64,000 nucleotides of DNA, from contig RBKR01000005.1 in assembly GCA_004835665.1 (NCBI GenBank), positions 124,001-188,000 on the forward strand, read 5' to 3'. Under the pieces are notes generated by a model, which was given only the letters and a program-made list of their open reading frames with translations, had not been told where the DNA came from and searched no databases. This document shows positions 1-11,660 of this stretch, in pieces. Source of the stretch: Phoma sp. XZ068. Its lineage: Eukaryota; Ascomycota; Dothideomycetes; Pleosporales; Didymellaceae. The position numbers and the translations under genes are program-made. The stretch's first letter is position 1. Every line of letters begins with the position of its first letter.

Positions 1-3000
1 CCTGAGCGATGATGGCCAGCCGCGACCTTAGATCATGCAGAGTGATGTCGGATATATCAATTCCATCGATGATAATACTACCCGCTCGTATGTCCAAACA
101 ACGAAACAGTGTCAGTGCCAACGAAGACTTGCCAGCTCCCGTGCGCCCCACCACAGCAACACGCTCCTTATGTCTCACCTCGAACGAGATGTTTTCAAGA
201 ACGAGCGGCATATCTGATGCATATGCGATATCGACGTTACGGAATTCTACGTCCCCTGAGGCAGGCCATGACGCTTTCGGAATATCACCTGTCAAGGGCT
301 CAGTCTCAAGGCTCATGTACTCATGAACGCGCTCCATTGCGTTCATATCCAGTTCGAGTTCTCCATAGCCTCGGACAGTCCAGCGGAGGCTGTCGGAAAG
401 ATCGAGCACGAAACACAAAACAAAGCCCGCCAAAGCTGCTTCGATGGAAGCAAACACTATGACGAGTCCAACGGCAACAGAGAAAGCTGCTGAAAGGAGA
501 GCCATGCGAAAGCTCATCCATCGATTCGCAAGCGATGTGTAAAATGTCATCATTGTCCACTTGTCGATATGTTTTTGCATCTGAGCCTGGTAGCTCTCAG
601 ATTTCTCAAATGCACGGATGGTTGATATCCCCGCTAGCGTCGTCTTGAAAAGCTCGAACAGAGGAGACCTAGCGATGCTCTCTAGACGTTTGAGAGGTCG
701 ACTTGCTTTTAGGTACCGCAAACTGATGGAGACCCCGAATATGAGAAGGATTGCTGTCGGAGGAAGAAGGAATTTACAGGTGAAAAATGAAACACCACAT
801 ATTCCAGTAAGCCGAAGTAGACTAGTAGTGAAAGTTATCCAGCTGAGGGGTATGCGTTCATCGACCATGTTCAAGTCCGCTGTAAAGCGGTTGATGATCC
901 GTCCTGTAGGAACTGTGTCTATCCACTGCAGTGGCGCGTGCAGTACCGTGCACAGCATCTTAGTGAATATAGTTCTGCCGGCCTTGATAGAGAGGTGGTA
1001 AACCCAGAAACACCGTAAAATTCCGATTGTCGCCATGGCCACGGATGTAAGAAGGTAGATAGTTAGATAAAACATGGTGTCTTTATCTGGTGACTGAATC
1101 GAAAGCTGAAATGCTTTCAGATGAGATGTACCCGAAATTAGAATGCCGTGATATAGCACTGAGTCGCCCCTCACAGTACCGAGACCGTTTTGAGTCGTCC
1201 AGACGCGCAGCCACCATGCTCGGACTATGTACAGGTCAGAAAATATTGTGACAAGGTATAAGTGTAACTCACCTATGATGCTAATCTGGTACGCGAGGAA
1301 AATCGAAACACAAATGCTCCATGAACGTATTCCACCACTGTGTTTCCAATATGCAAGATAGACACGTCTACCCACTGTGCCCCGTTCGCGGCTTTCTTCC
1401 AGTGTATAACTTCTTGGATCCTGCGGTTGCGCGGGCGAGATCGTAGCTTGCGTTTCATCAACACTCCGAAAGGGTGTTGATCCGTGTTCTCTTGCGTCCG
1501 CAGAGGTCCCAACACCGTTCTCCGCGTCTGCATACGAAACATCCATATATGTTCCAGGCCGTGGTGCTCCGGCGTACGCAACTGTACCATCGCCGACTTC
1601 AACAATGTAGGCAGCAGATGATAGGACTCGTCCCAGGTTGTGAGTAGCAATGATCCGTGTTCTCCCTTTGCACAAATTTCCATCTATGCACATTTCAAAG
1701 ATCCAGCGCCCAACCTGCGCATCTACTGCGCAGAAAATGTCCTCCATAACCAAGATTTCCGCTCTTGAATAGACGGCTCGAGCAAGTGTAACACGCCATT
1801 TTTGGCCACCACTCAGATTAATCCCATTCGCCCCGAGCTCGGTAGCATCCCCATCTGGGAGTATAGCTAGGTCTTGCTTTAAGGCACATGCCTCGATAAC
1901 TTGATCATAGCGCTCTGCAACAAAGCACAATCCGAACAAGATATTATTCTTTAAGGAGCCGTTGTCGAGCCAGGGCGACTGACTAATATATGCGAGAGAG
2001 CCTGGAATTATCCAATCTTGCATACACATTGTGTCGTAGCTGAACCTGGGGGTTTTAGGGACCCACACTGAACCTTCCAGTAAATCAGCTTCGCCAAGGA
2101 TCGCAGATATCAGAAGACTCTTTCCACTTCCTGTCTTTCCTACAATGACTGAGAGCTCGCCGTTTGGAAAACATATGTCAAGCTCCCGGAGGGTGTACCT
2201 CTCATCAAGTGAAGATTCTGTTGGCCAGGAAATGGTTGCGTCCCGAAAGCTAATTGAAGGTCCCAGAGCAAGCTCATTGTGCATTTCGGGTCCGCTCAAA
2301 TAGGTTCTTAGTCGATCAATAGAGACTGAGGTGTCGATAGCTAGCGTGATAAGTTCCGGTAAAGAACCAAGAGTGCTCTCTAAAGCACCGAACATGCCCA
2401 TGCTGACGAAAGCGACTGAAGGCGAGAGAGTACCGTTCATCAGAACGTATACTGTAAGAGAGGTTGCTGACAAGACTATTTGACCAAGAACCCAGCACCC
2501 AAACAATGCACTATCGACCAAAAAGTATTTCCAGAGTGTCTGTAGCTCCATGTTTCTCAGTGCGAGGATCTTCGCTTCCCATTGTTGCTCAAAGGCAGAC
2601 AGTTTGATCTGCCGAAGTCCAAGGAGGACCTCATTAAGTTTGACCAGCTTAGCGTCCCTTAAATGCATTAAAGCTGTAGACTGAGTCAGAAGTAGCTTAG
2701 AAAGCCAGGTACTGGCAGGCAAGACAAGCAGCCACGCTGAAATCCCTGCGGTGAACGGGACCCAGCCCATTAGTTGCACGAGAACAACAGAGAAAACAAT
2801 GAGCTTGAGTATTCCGTTGAAAATCAGGAATTGGAATTGGAGGAAATGTGCGACTCGGTCTATGTCGATGCCGACGAGGTTTACGATAGCCTGGCGAGCT
2901 AGATGGGCATCCGGTCTTACTGTTGATGTGCCGCGTGACTCGCTCATTTGACCGATTTTGGAATTACTAGATGTTTGTGCGCTCTGTGGGCATTCGTTAG

Positions 3001-4203
3001 CCGTCTTGACATCCTTTCGTCGAAGGGATTTAGCGAAAACAAGACTTGTCAGTTGCGCACGGATCGGTATCGACAGCTCTGAGGCGGAGCACCAGAAAAG
3101 CCACCCTTCCATCCACTAGATACGTGAATACAAAGTCAGTATTGCGGCGATCCTCGAGCGCATGGAATGGAGAGGGAGAGTGATCTTACCGAGTCGATCA
3201 AGTTGAAGATCGCGATTCCAAAAATTAGACTCAGTAGCTCTAGTCGATGGGAGTTTTTCGATTCGCGACTCTCAAGAACTTTGAGAGTCCTTAGCATGGT
3301 CCAGTACGGCAGGATGTTTACCAGACATCGTACTATTGTGACCAGCCATGACCGAACAAGCTTCCCTTTGTAGTCACACAGCAAAGAACGCAGAAGCGTG
3401 GAACCAGGCTCGAAGCCATCATACTGCTTGTTCAAATCGTTCGCCCGGAGTGCCTGATCGGCATAAGGAATCTCAGCGGGATCGAGATCGTTCATGACAG
3501 ATGCTTGTTGAAGAAGTGGCTCGATCCAACTCCATGTGTATCTGCATAGTGCGGAAACGGTTCTTTGACGGTCGACATTGCAGCCTTGGAACACTACATC
3601 AGGCCTGCGAGGGAGACTGACGCTAGAAATAGCCAGGGCGAGGCTTGCCATACTGCTGGAGATCCAAGCGACAGTTATTGAGACCTCGTAGGTATCATTT
3701 CTTAAGGCATACTGTGCAGACTTCCAAGACGATGAAAGGCATAGGATGATAGCGGAAGCTAGGAGCAATATTCCAAGGTTATACGATATGATTGAGGATC
3801 TAGTAGTGGCTATACAGCCTCCGTGGATTAAAACAACTCCCTGAATGACAGTGGATTAGTAAACAGATTCCAGTGTGGGATTCACACTTACCCAGGAGCT
3901 GGCCATAACACCTGTTTCTAATTTTCGATCGTAGTTGCCTCCTCCTAACTCGAGCGAGAATATGCAGACAGACACTACAACTCCCAAGGTTGAGAAAAGA
4001 AGAATGAAGGTCTTGCCGCGTCGATTTGAAAACGCAGCAATGCTTTCTGGTGTGCCATAACCATCAACGTCTTCATAAAATCGATTGGTGGACCTCTCAT
4101 TTCGTGATTGAACAAATACGGTAGCTATAGCTGGCACGCATAGTGACGAGATTGTCACCAAAGCTATCCACCCATGCGGAAGATGAAGCAGGTGACTCAT
4201 CAT
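1..4203 (-). CDS. ABCC-type (MRP/bile-acid transporter-like) ABC transporter, 3' end cut by window edge
   Basis: Full-type ABC exporter on the minus strand with TMD0-TMD1-NBD1-TMD2-NBD2 order; it should pump organic anions or metabolites across a vacuolar or plasma membrane. NBD1 has Walker A GKTGSGKS near 2119-2142 and the canonical signature LSGGQ near 1800-1815, followed by ILVMEDIF as Walker B. NBD2 starts at about 180 with Walker A GRTGAGKSS, and its remainder lies beyond base 1. The linker after TMD0 carries the family motif PRRPDVVFQG and DRQRTVSALCRYTWSW (about 3500-3610). I infer introns at 1225-1272, 3116-3189 and about 3842-3893, all with GT..AG ends; frames are open between them, so the gene looks intact. 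The start is uncertain: ATG at 4203 (MMSHLLHL) is used, but an upstream exon at 4636-4929 is possible. It lies tandem to the ATP-grasp gene and probably exports the cluster product. Confidence 0.88.
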
Positions 4204-5115
4204 GTCAGAGAATCGTGTCAATGCAATGCTTTTGTGCCAGTGTTTGCTACGCGAAGAGGAGAATCAGGGACGACAATGCAACAATTGCATTGGAAAAGGT
4301 TGGGTCGATGGCAAGAGGTTTAATAGGTGGTAAGTTTGACGGCCTAGCCGAGGGACAACATTAAAGGTCCATCCATGACACAAATAGAATCACGAACAGA
4401 ACGAGTAAGGACTAAATGCTTAGGCTGACGACATCACGCGTCTGTGTCACATTAAGAAACCTACAGATCCGATGTGGGTCTTCGAGTGGAACTCTGGATA
4501 GACCTGCTTAACAAGAGAAATTTCATCAATACGGATCTAACTGTATTGGGAATAAGAGATGGGTGTAACAGCTTAGCTGGCTGTGCATCTTCTGTAATCT
4601 GTTCGCCGTCTACACCAGCCCACTGGAATCTCCGCTCAGGCGGTATATTTTACGAGGTTAGCTTCGATTCGCAGAAATAGACGAGTCACAATTGATCGCA
4701 TCACACCTGCATGCCTGAAAACAGACGCTAGAGCCAGGAACAGAAGGATAAGTCCGGGTATTCGCCCTCCGAGTTGAGTTCGTCGTCTCTCACGACCCTG
4801 CTGGCCCCCTACTGAGAAAGCGCATTCCGCTAACAATGTCTCACCCCAAACACGAATCTCAATTTTCATGTTCGAGAGGCAGATCTGGAGATTACATGTA
4901 GGACTGCAGGGGCCTACTTTGGTGCACATCCCTACCTCAGAATCCGCCGCGATTTACTAGGTACCATAGATACCTATATTTACGTATAATGGGTCTCTGC
5001 GAAAGATTAAAGGCGAAAAATGAAGACAGCGATTAGTTAATAGTAGCTCAGCTCTATGGTGTACTGTTGGTAGACAGAGCCATTCCCTCCGTATTTGTGC
5101 GAAGGTATGCTAGTT
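4204..5115. other. Intergenic between ABC transporter and ATP-grasp gene; possible 5' exon of the transporter
   Basis: A minus-strand open frame with a true ATG at 4929 runs to 4636 and ends in a hydrophobic stretch (GLILLFLALASVF) and then a GTAAAA that could be a donor. It could be a first exon of the ABC transporter, but its sequence does not resemble the usual N-terminus of the family, so I leave it unassigned. Nothing else was recognised. Confidence 0.3.
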
Positions 5116-6726
5116 TTAGTGTTTTTGAATAACAGAACATATCCAAGATCCACCGGAGCTGACTGCAACAATCCGATCTCGACTCGCTCGCCAAGTCCCC
5201 AAGCCTAGCAGCTGTCCATTTGCCACATGGTATGTTCCCACCAGTGGATATCGATCCGTTGTTCCGGAAGACTCCAACATCAGATCATATTCTCTGGGAA
5301 CGACACGTCGTTGTACCACAAAGCTAGAATGCAGATTTCTAGGCTCCGGGGCTTGCAGTCTTTGCAACTCCATCACCCATTCACGAGGATCAAGATCCTC
5401 GCCGAATATGATACCGTCGCCCTTGCCGCTACGAAATGGTTTAAGTATGTACTCGTTGTGTAGAAGTATGCATTTTCTGGAGGCCTGGAGTAGACACTCC
5501 ATTTCTGGCGACTTTGGCAGGATTGTGTTTACAATTCCTCGCTCTAAAGCATCAGCATGAATCTTGCTCAGTACCTGACGAACCGTCATGTTGGATATCT
5601 CCTGTCGGATGATACCAAGCATGCGCTTGTCGTGAACCAGGAGTATAGTACGCATGTCATTAAAACAGCATAGGCTAATTTGACGCAGCATCTCTGGCGC
5701 AAGAGCAGCCAGCTCGCGTTGATGCAACTCCAGGCCAACCTGGCGAATCTCTTCAAGAAGTTCCCCGTCATGGACGAATGATGCGGAAGTATTATGAAGG
5801 CTGGTTGCAGGTGATCCATCTTGTGAGACACAGAAAAGCTGATAGCCAGTTGAACTCTGAGGGTTGGGTAGTAATCGAAGCTCTTTTGGAGTTATGAGCT
5901 TGGGTTTGATTCCAAAGCGTTTCCACACGGCGTCGATGAACATGTGGATATCGATTCCAGGTTCCTGTCCTTTGAGAAGATGTAATGGAAGATCAGGCTG
6001 GAAGAGACTGAGGAGTCCATCAAAGATCTAGTTTGAATTAGTCCGCGTTGGCATTGATTTCGTTTACGATGTCATCAGCTGTCATACCTTTCTGGGGTTT
6101 GTAGCATTAACAAGATCCGACTGTCCAGCGCCGGCAACTTGCAGGACTTCGCTTGTGGCTTGCTGACCATAGGCTTCATGCATGAATCCATTGAACGAGA
6201 AACGAGCATTGATTTCCGTGATGACAAAGTTCTCTTCATGGATCGCCCCATTCTGGGTCATTTGGTGGTCCTCTACCAGAAAGTCTGGCCTCCAAGAACC
6301 CATGCACGCTGAGAACTTCTGCAAAGTCCCTTTGGAGACTTGGAGATCCATCCACTATCATGCTGTTAGCTAAGAAGCATTGTTGAGCAAGATACCTACT
6401 TTTAAGAGTTCTTCTTCATCTTTTTCTAACGGCATGCGCTCTGGAAATCGTGCTTCTGAATCAGACCACCACCGGCCCACGACATCGTTGATTGCAATAG
6501 TAAGTGCTTCGTGCAGAGTTTCCAGTTGTTGCTGATGAAACCTGCCGATCAGAATTGGGATAGGACAGCCGGCTCGATAGGAATCCTTATGCCAGAGATG
6601 AGCCGGACACATGTCCAGTAACGAGGCGCGTAGTCGCTCGTACTGGCATGCCACCACGGCACCATTGGTTTCGGGACCAAGGCCAGTGATACCAACGTGA
6701 GTCTGCTGTAGTGAAGTAACGCTCAT
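5116..6726 (-). CDS. ATP-grasp-type ligase (predicted), three exons
   Basis: Predicted protein of about 501 residues. Inferred exons are 6726-6400, 6354-6088 and 6027-5116; introns 6355-6399 and 6028-6087 are phase 0 with GTAGGT/GTATGA donors. The C-terminal half has an ATP-grasp look: the nucleotide-binding segment YILKPFRSGKGDGIIFGEDL, then FVVQRRVVPREYDLML and a final strand with RYPLVGTYHV and GLGTWRASRDRIVAVSSGG. The middle exon has VITEINARFSFNGFMHEAYG. ATP-grasp enzymes join a carboxylate, through an acylphosphate, to an amine or thiol; the substrates here are unknown. Start is ATG 6726. It is divergent to the TauD-like gene and upstream of the ABC transporter on the same strand, which suggests one pathway. 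Family placement rests on motif recognition and remembered resemblance to fungal proteins encoded next to TauD-like genes. Confidence 0.72.
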
Positions 6727-7387
6727 GGTGCATGTGGTTTACTCCGGATGCGGTAATGGCGGCGAAAGGTAATCTTTATCAGAGGTTGTGCAGAGATTCC
6801 ATTATCTAGATAGAGACCACCGGTAATGTACACTGGGCTTAAACTGCTTGCGGATAGATGACAAAGGCAGCAAGAAGCTGCCCATTCGCCCTCACTTGGC
6901 AGCGCCCTAGTGCGCACTGCATGCACAAAGTATTACCAGGCTCTATCTTGAGACCGAGCTGAATGTTGTACATCAGTCACCACGCTGCAAGGTGACGTGG
7001 CTTCGCATTCAACCCGAAAAAAATTCAGGAATAGGTCTGACTTTAACGCCTTCATTGGATTCATTTCGACGTAGCAATCACGCCTAAACTTGGCTTTTGA
7101 CCTGACAAGCCTCATACTCTGTCACACACACTACTTTGTGTCCGCTTCAGTCTTCAATCTTGGGAAGCAGTACCAACGGCATACACTGTGGGGCCTTGAA
7201 ACTGTAATTCCCTGTCTATCTGGAATACTCTTTCCACAAGTATCGTTAGAAGCAAAGGATCAACCCTTCCCCTCAGTAAATAGTAAGCATCCCAACCGTC
7301 ACCTGCATAAATAGGGCACTCAGGTGTAGCAGTTTGGATTTTTTCCCACAACCTCGCCATTGAGGCTTTCTTTCTAAGTTGACTATC
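6727..7387. promoter_or_regulatory. Shared divergent promoter region
   Basis: These 661 bases separate the ATG of the ATP-grasp gene (minus) from the ATG of the TauD-like gene (plus). No convincing coding sequence is seen. A head-to-head arrangement like this commonly gives co-regulated bidirectional promoters in fungal clusters; I did not identify a specific transcription-factor site. Confidence 0.5.
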
Positions 7388-8341
7388 ATGTTACGAAATC
7401 TGCTCCCGATTCGTTGCACTCGCTCTGGAATAAAGCTCCTATGGAGCGGCGGCTCTGTTTCCAGCCTTTCGCAGCAACATGGGGTCTTCGCAGTCAAAGA
7501 TCCTCGACTTCCTGCCAAACCTTCTCATACTATACCGCAAATCATAGTACCAGAGCTTAGCTACACCAGAAAGCCCCTTCATGTTGCCCAGGTCGCCGAA
7601 CATCTCCGAGAACTAGGCATACTCAAGGTCAGCCTCCAGTTTCCAGATCCAGAAAGCAAATACCTCAAACAAGTGATCGCCGCTCTGCATGAAAATCACG
7701 GACATAAGCTCCCGATCAGTCACAGCGCCCTTCAAGGTGCATTTTGGGACGTCCGTCCCACCACCACCAATTTTCAAGCCGGGAATTGTCAGGCGCGGTC
7801 GGAAACCAAAGAACAATTTCCTTGGCACACAGACTGCAGCTATGAGGACCAACCACCGAGATACTTTGCACTACATGTGCTGCAGCACGATCGCTATGGT
7901 GGTGGGTCGCTATCCGTGATTAGCACTAAGAGACTGTGCGAGCGCCTCTCGCAGACAACACGGACCTCTTTAAGTCTTCCGGAATACCGGATCAAGGTTC
8001 CACCCGAGTTTATCAAGGTCCCTGATCAACGATCAATCCGCGCCAGCATATTGGTGGCGGATGATGAATGCGGAGAGGTGCTCATTAGGTACCGGGAGGA
8101 TCTCTTGAGTGCATTGAGCCAGAGAGCATCCCACGCCTTGAAAGAATTGGAAACAGTATTGAGAGAAGGAAGCGTCCAATCTAGTCTGAGTCTGCAACTC
8201 TCCGCGGCAGACCTGCCCAAAGGCTCTGTGATTTTTATCGACAATCGCAGGTGGCTGCACGCTAGAAATCGCATAAGTGATGAGGAGCGTCATCTCCGTC
8301 GTGTGCGATGGGATGCGGTGCCTTTTGAGCGTGACTGCTAG
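7388..8341 (+). CDS. TauD/TfdA (clavaminate synthase-like) Fe(II)/2-oxoglutarate dioxygenase
   Basis: Intronless, 317 residues from ATG 7388. The Fe(II) site is visible: HTD in QFPWHTDCSYEDQPPRYF (about residues 135-152) and the distal His in RRWLHARNRISDEERHLRRV near the C-terminus, followed by the Arg expected to hold 2-oxoglutarate. NFQAGNCQARSETKEQFPWHTD is the usual lead-in of this family. It would hydroxylate, desaturate or otherwise oxidise an amino-acid-like substrate with O2 and 2-oxoglutarate. The N-terminus (MLRNLLPIRCTRSG..., Arg/Ser-rich, few acids) could be a mitochondrial presequence; the catalytic domain starts only near residue 50. It sits between the ATP-grasp and adenylate-forming genes and is transcribed away from the former. 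Confidence 0.85.
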   Translation: MLRNLLPIRCTRSGIKLLWSGGSVSSLSQQHGVFAVKDPRLPAKPSHTIPQIIVPELSYTRKPLHVAQVAEHLRELGILKVSLQFPDPESKYLKQVIAALHENHGHKLPISHSALQGAFWDVRPTTTNFQAGNCQARSETKEQFPWHTDCSYEDQPPRYFALHVLQHDRYGGGSLSVISTKRLCERLSQTTRTSLSLPEYRIKVPPEFIKVPDQRSIRASILVADDECGEVLIRYREDLLSALSQRASHALKELETVLREGSVQSSLSLQLSAADLPKGSVIFIDNRRWLHARNRISDEERHLRRVRWDAVPFERDC

Positions 8342-8868
8342 AACGTACTTATCTCATTATGTATGGATCGATTGATGTTCAATCCATAGCCTATATTATG
8401 GGAAGAACGCCGCACACTTTGAGGTCAACGCCGAATATGTTACGTAAACGTTCAACGTATGAAATATGTAGTCCGATCCTAAATGCCTATTCAAGTACGA
8501 GTGGGGTGAAAGAATTGGGAATGCAGTACTGCGCTGATGTCCGAGTGGCGAGATCTCTGTCACAAGGTGCATTTGGAAATTTGGCAGGCAAAAGCGAAGA
8601 AGCAGTGAGCACAATGTGTTAAGATACTACATTGACGAATGCGTCGCGGGATCTCGGTAACTCAAGCTGCAGGTTACGGAATCCTTCTGCAAGTAATACG
8701 AGAAGGTTGTTGCCCGCTTTCGATCCGTGATATCCCGAAATAATGAACCTCCTATGAGGGAGCTTGATCCCCGCTATTGATGACGCTCTTCTAGCTATAA
8801 ACATCGTACGCATGGAACTCAGAATTAACAGGCCTTTGTTCTGGAAACCGAATAAACCGAATTCCATC
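8342..8868. other. Intergenic, no gene seen
   Basis: Gap between the TauD-like gene and the adenylate-forming gene. A short inverted repeat (ATGGATCGATTGATGTTCAA then ATCCAT) lies just past the TauD stop at about 8360-8388 and could be part of the 3' end. The frame of the next gene stays open upstream of its chosen ATG, back to another ATG at 8812. Confidence 0.4.
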
Positions 8869-10365
8869 ATGTTTTCTGAATATACCTTTACGTTGAGAGA
8901 TATACTAGCGGTGGCTAAAATCCATCCTTTCTATGCCCTCAATGTCAAATACCCGCCCAATGCAGACATCATCCGCAAGGCTCGGCAAAGAGCGTCTGAA
9001 GACACAGCGGAGTTAGATCTGCAGTCTCATCCGGCTCTGTGGAGGAATAGCCTGTGAGGACCCGAGAGTTCTTACGTTTCCAGATGAGCCCCTGACTGAC
9101 TACCTATAGCTACAGCACAGTCAACCGACTGTTAGAGGATACGAACCCTGAGAATGGATTTCGCCATGGCGTTTACACAAGTATCACCGGAGGTGGAAGT
9201 GGTTCGAAACCAATACTCTTTCTGACCGATGTCCAAGAAAACCGTCAAGCTAGGGCAAGTTTCGGCCGATTCATTCGCAGAATGGGATTACTATCAAATT
9301 CAGATTGGGTAGTCACAACACATACCAGTGGGGAACTTTACAGGTTCGCAGCCGTCTTGGTCACAGCCCCGGTCAGATACTAATAGCTCTGTCAGGTCTC
9401 TAGATCTGACATCCGAATGTTTTGAGAACGCCGGGGCATCCGTTCTTGCCGCTGGGCACATCATGTCACCAACCGAAGTTGTTCAACTTATGATCACCTA
9501 CCACGCAACTGTGTTAAGCGGCGAGTCAAGTCAGATTGTGTCCATCGTGCACTACATTTCCACGATGTCCTCGGAAGAGCGTGCCCAGCTCAAGATTGAC
9601 AGGATCATTTACACCTCCGAGGGTCTTACCCCATCGCAAAGGGCACACATCTATGAAGTCCTCGGACAAATTCAAATCTACTCTATCTTGGGTAGCGCGG
9701 AGGCAGGTCCGTATGCTGTCAGTTGTCCCCAGCTGACTGGAAGCCACTGGACTACTGCATCATATGAGGACTTTGTTTTCGATACACGGATGACTAGGAT
9801 TGAGATTCTTCCGCTTTCATTCTCAGAGCACGATTCTTCTTGTGAGCTGGTGCCAGATGGCGAGCTGGGTATCGTTGCACAGACATCTCTGACGCGTCTA
9901 CGTAACCCTCTCGTGCGATACATCACTGGCGATGTTGGGTCAGTTCACAGGTTTCCTGAAAATGCCAGACCCATAATTCATGAACAGGACCGGGAACACC
10001 TGCGAGTCCTTCGTTTGCAAGGGAGAGACCGTCGATTCAGCTTCGAGTGGGATGGAAACTACCTCGAGTTCAGTGGGCTGAAAACATTAATGAATGGTCC
10101 TCGGTCCGGGGTTGTGCTGTGGCAAGTTGTACTGGACAAAATCGAGCCCTCATTAGAAGGGTCTCTCGAATTGCGCATTCTTCGCTCCAGCCAGAGCAGC
10201 GATGCAATGTCTGAGAAGGATCTGATCCACCATATTGAATTTTTCTTTCATGTTTGTCCTCCAAATCGGCATCGATTCAAGTTAGTGTTTCTACGAGACG
10301 GAAAGATGTTTCAGCGAAGTACTGGAGGAAGGAAGCTAGTTCATTTTGTGAACAACTACAACTAG
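8869..10365 (+). CDS. PaaK-like adenylate-forming (AMP-dependent) ligase, three exons
   Basis: About 462 residues. Inferred exons: 8869-9053, 9110-9343, 9396-10365; introns 9054-9109 and 9344-9395, the second with a textbook TACTAATAG branch. ANL-superfamily motifs appear in order: nucleotide loop YTSITGGGSGSKP (exon 2), YSILGSAEAGPYAV (A5-like), RYITGDVGSV (A7-like) and the hinge-like LQGRDRRFSFEWDGNYLEFS. The size and motif form match phenylacetate-CoA ligase-type (PaaK) proteins rather than NRPS adenylation domains. It should activate a carboxylic acid as acyl-AMP, then pass it to CoA, an amine or a partner enzyme. An in-frame upstream ATG at 8812 is an alternative start. Context: last gene of the putative small metabolite cluster. 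Confidence 0.8.
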
Positions 10366-10737
10366 CCAGATTTTAAGCGCAGTCTCATCGGGGTTCTAGA
10401 ACGTAGTAGAGGCTCAAGCCCGTCAACACACTGTTGAAAAATCTGCATAACACTTGCTGTCTGTGACTAATCGTCCAATGGTGACTGTGTCTCTGCTCGC
10501 TTCTCGGCAAAGCCACTTTTTTCTTCTCGCACACCTCAACAAAAGCAACTTGTATGTCGCAAAGAGCGTCGGAGATGCTTGACGTATACAGTGCGACCCC
10601 ACGGTCCGTCGCCAGGAGTAATACTGGGTGATTGGGTAATACAAAGGAATCGGTTAGACGTTTTACGTCTTGCACGTTACATGAAGGACCATCAAAGTCC
10701 CGCTCACGAGAGGAACTGTGCATTAGGCGGGTATGCA
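10366..10737. other. Intergenic, no gene seen
   Basis: Downstream flank of the adenylate-forming gene up to the MITE. Open frames here on both strands lack recognisable protein features and conflict with each other. Confidence 0.4.
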
Positions 10738-10739
10738 TA

Positions 10740-11004
10740 CTGTGGTAGCAGGTATATATTTATTGTACGTGAAGACCCGGACCGATTGATCTGCACAAAC
10801 CAGGTGTACCGATTAATGACACTGCTCTTCCTGCTTAATTTGTATTAAAAGGGTCCGTGTGCAACTCACAGGCTACTTATATTAGAAGACGATAGCAAGG
10901 GTCTAAAAGATACAAGTGTTTTCATCTTACTCAACCTGGATTTCCGATCCCTGTACCCCTGCTGTGGCGTTCTCCACGTACAACACATATACCTGCTACC
11001 ACAG
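10740..11004. mobile_element. 265-bp MITE with about 36-bp terminal inverted repeats and TA target duplication (Tc1/mariner type)
   Basis: The left end CTGTGGTAGCAGGTATAT and the reverse complement of the right end are identical for 18 bases, then continue to match imperfectly (a 2-base indel, then TTGTACGTG[A/G]AGA). The element is flanked by TA on both sides (10738-10739 and 11005-11006), the target duplication used by Tc1/mariner/pogo transposases. There is no internal coding sequence, so it is non-autonomous. Confidence 0.8.
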
Positions 11005-11006
11005 TA

Positions 11007-11660
11007 AGTACAGCAGCCTCTGGCGCACGCCACGTCACAATTGTTATTGAATTCCTGCAACGAAGGTCACGAATCGCGCATATTGCGCGATTTTCGATTG
11101 ACACAATGGCCTCATGAATTTATGCATGTGAGGCCGCCTAAGGAGAGGGTGCGCAGGCTTAGAACAGTAGTTCCATGTTCACACCTGATTTGTGGGTTTT
11201 ATTTCATACATTGTGCACGAACAGCAGTCCAAAGCTACCCCTCGGCCGGTACGGCACGGCACGGCACGGCCCGGAACGATCTATGATCCGTAAGTGTTAC
11301 AGATCACCAGATGTCGAGTTTCACAGTAACTGTTACGATCCCATGCAGAAGGGCGGCACAGCGACAAGTAAATACCCAACCAGGACCCTGATCCCTTGAG
11401 GAAGCGACGCCAGGTAGAGACAAGAGACCATACAGTCCCGTCACGTGACAAGTGCTCGTCAACAAGCATAACACACGTGCACTGCTTGTTAACAAGTATG
11501 CTACTATACAGAGCATATTAACAAACAACACTAGGTTTATATTAGATATAATATATCTTATAGGTGAGAAGATTAAAAAGTTCTACTCAAACTTAAGTAG
11601 AATTGAATAGTACAATATAAGATAATATATTTTATGGGTCAATAGATTACTAAGTAAGTA
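11007..11660. other. AT-rich, degenerate intergenic DNA
   Basis: Contains a (GGCAC)n-like short tandem run at about 11250-11272, an inverted repeat CGCGCATATTGCGCG near 11075-11090, and from about 11520 strongly AT-rich sequence full of TA dinucleotides. No gene recognised. The composition fits repeat-induced point mutation of old repeats. Confidence 0.45.

Noticed and set aside
618..1001. Plus-strand 127-codon open frame
   Set aside because: It is the antisense of the second membrane domain of the ABC transporter, whose own frame is continuous and matches the family.
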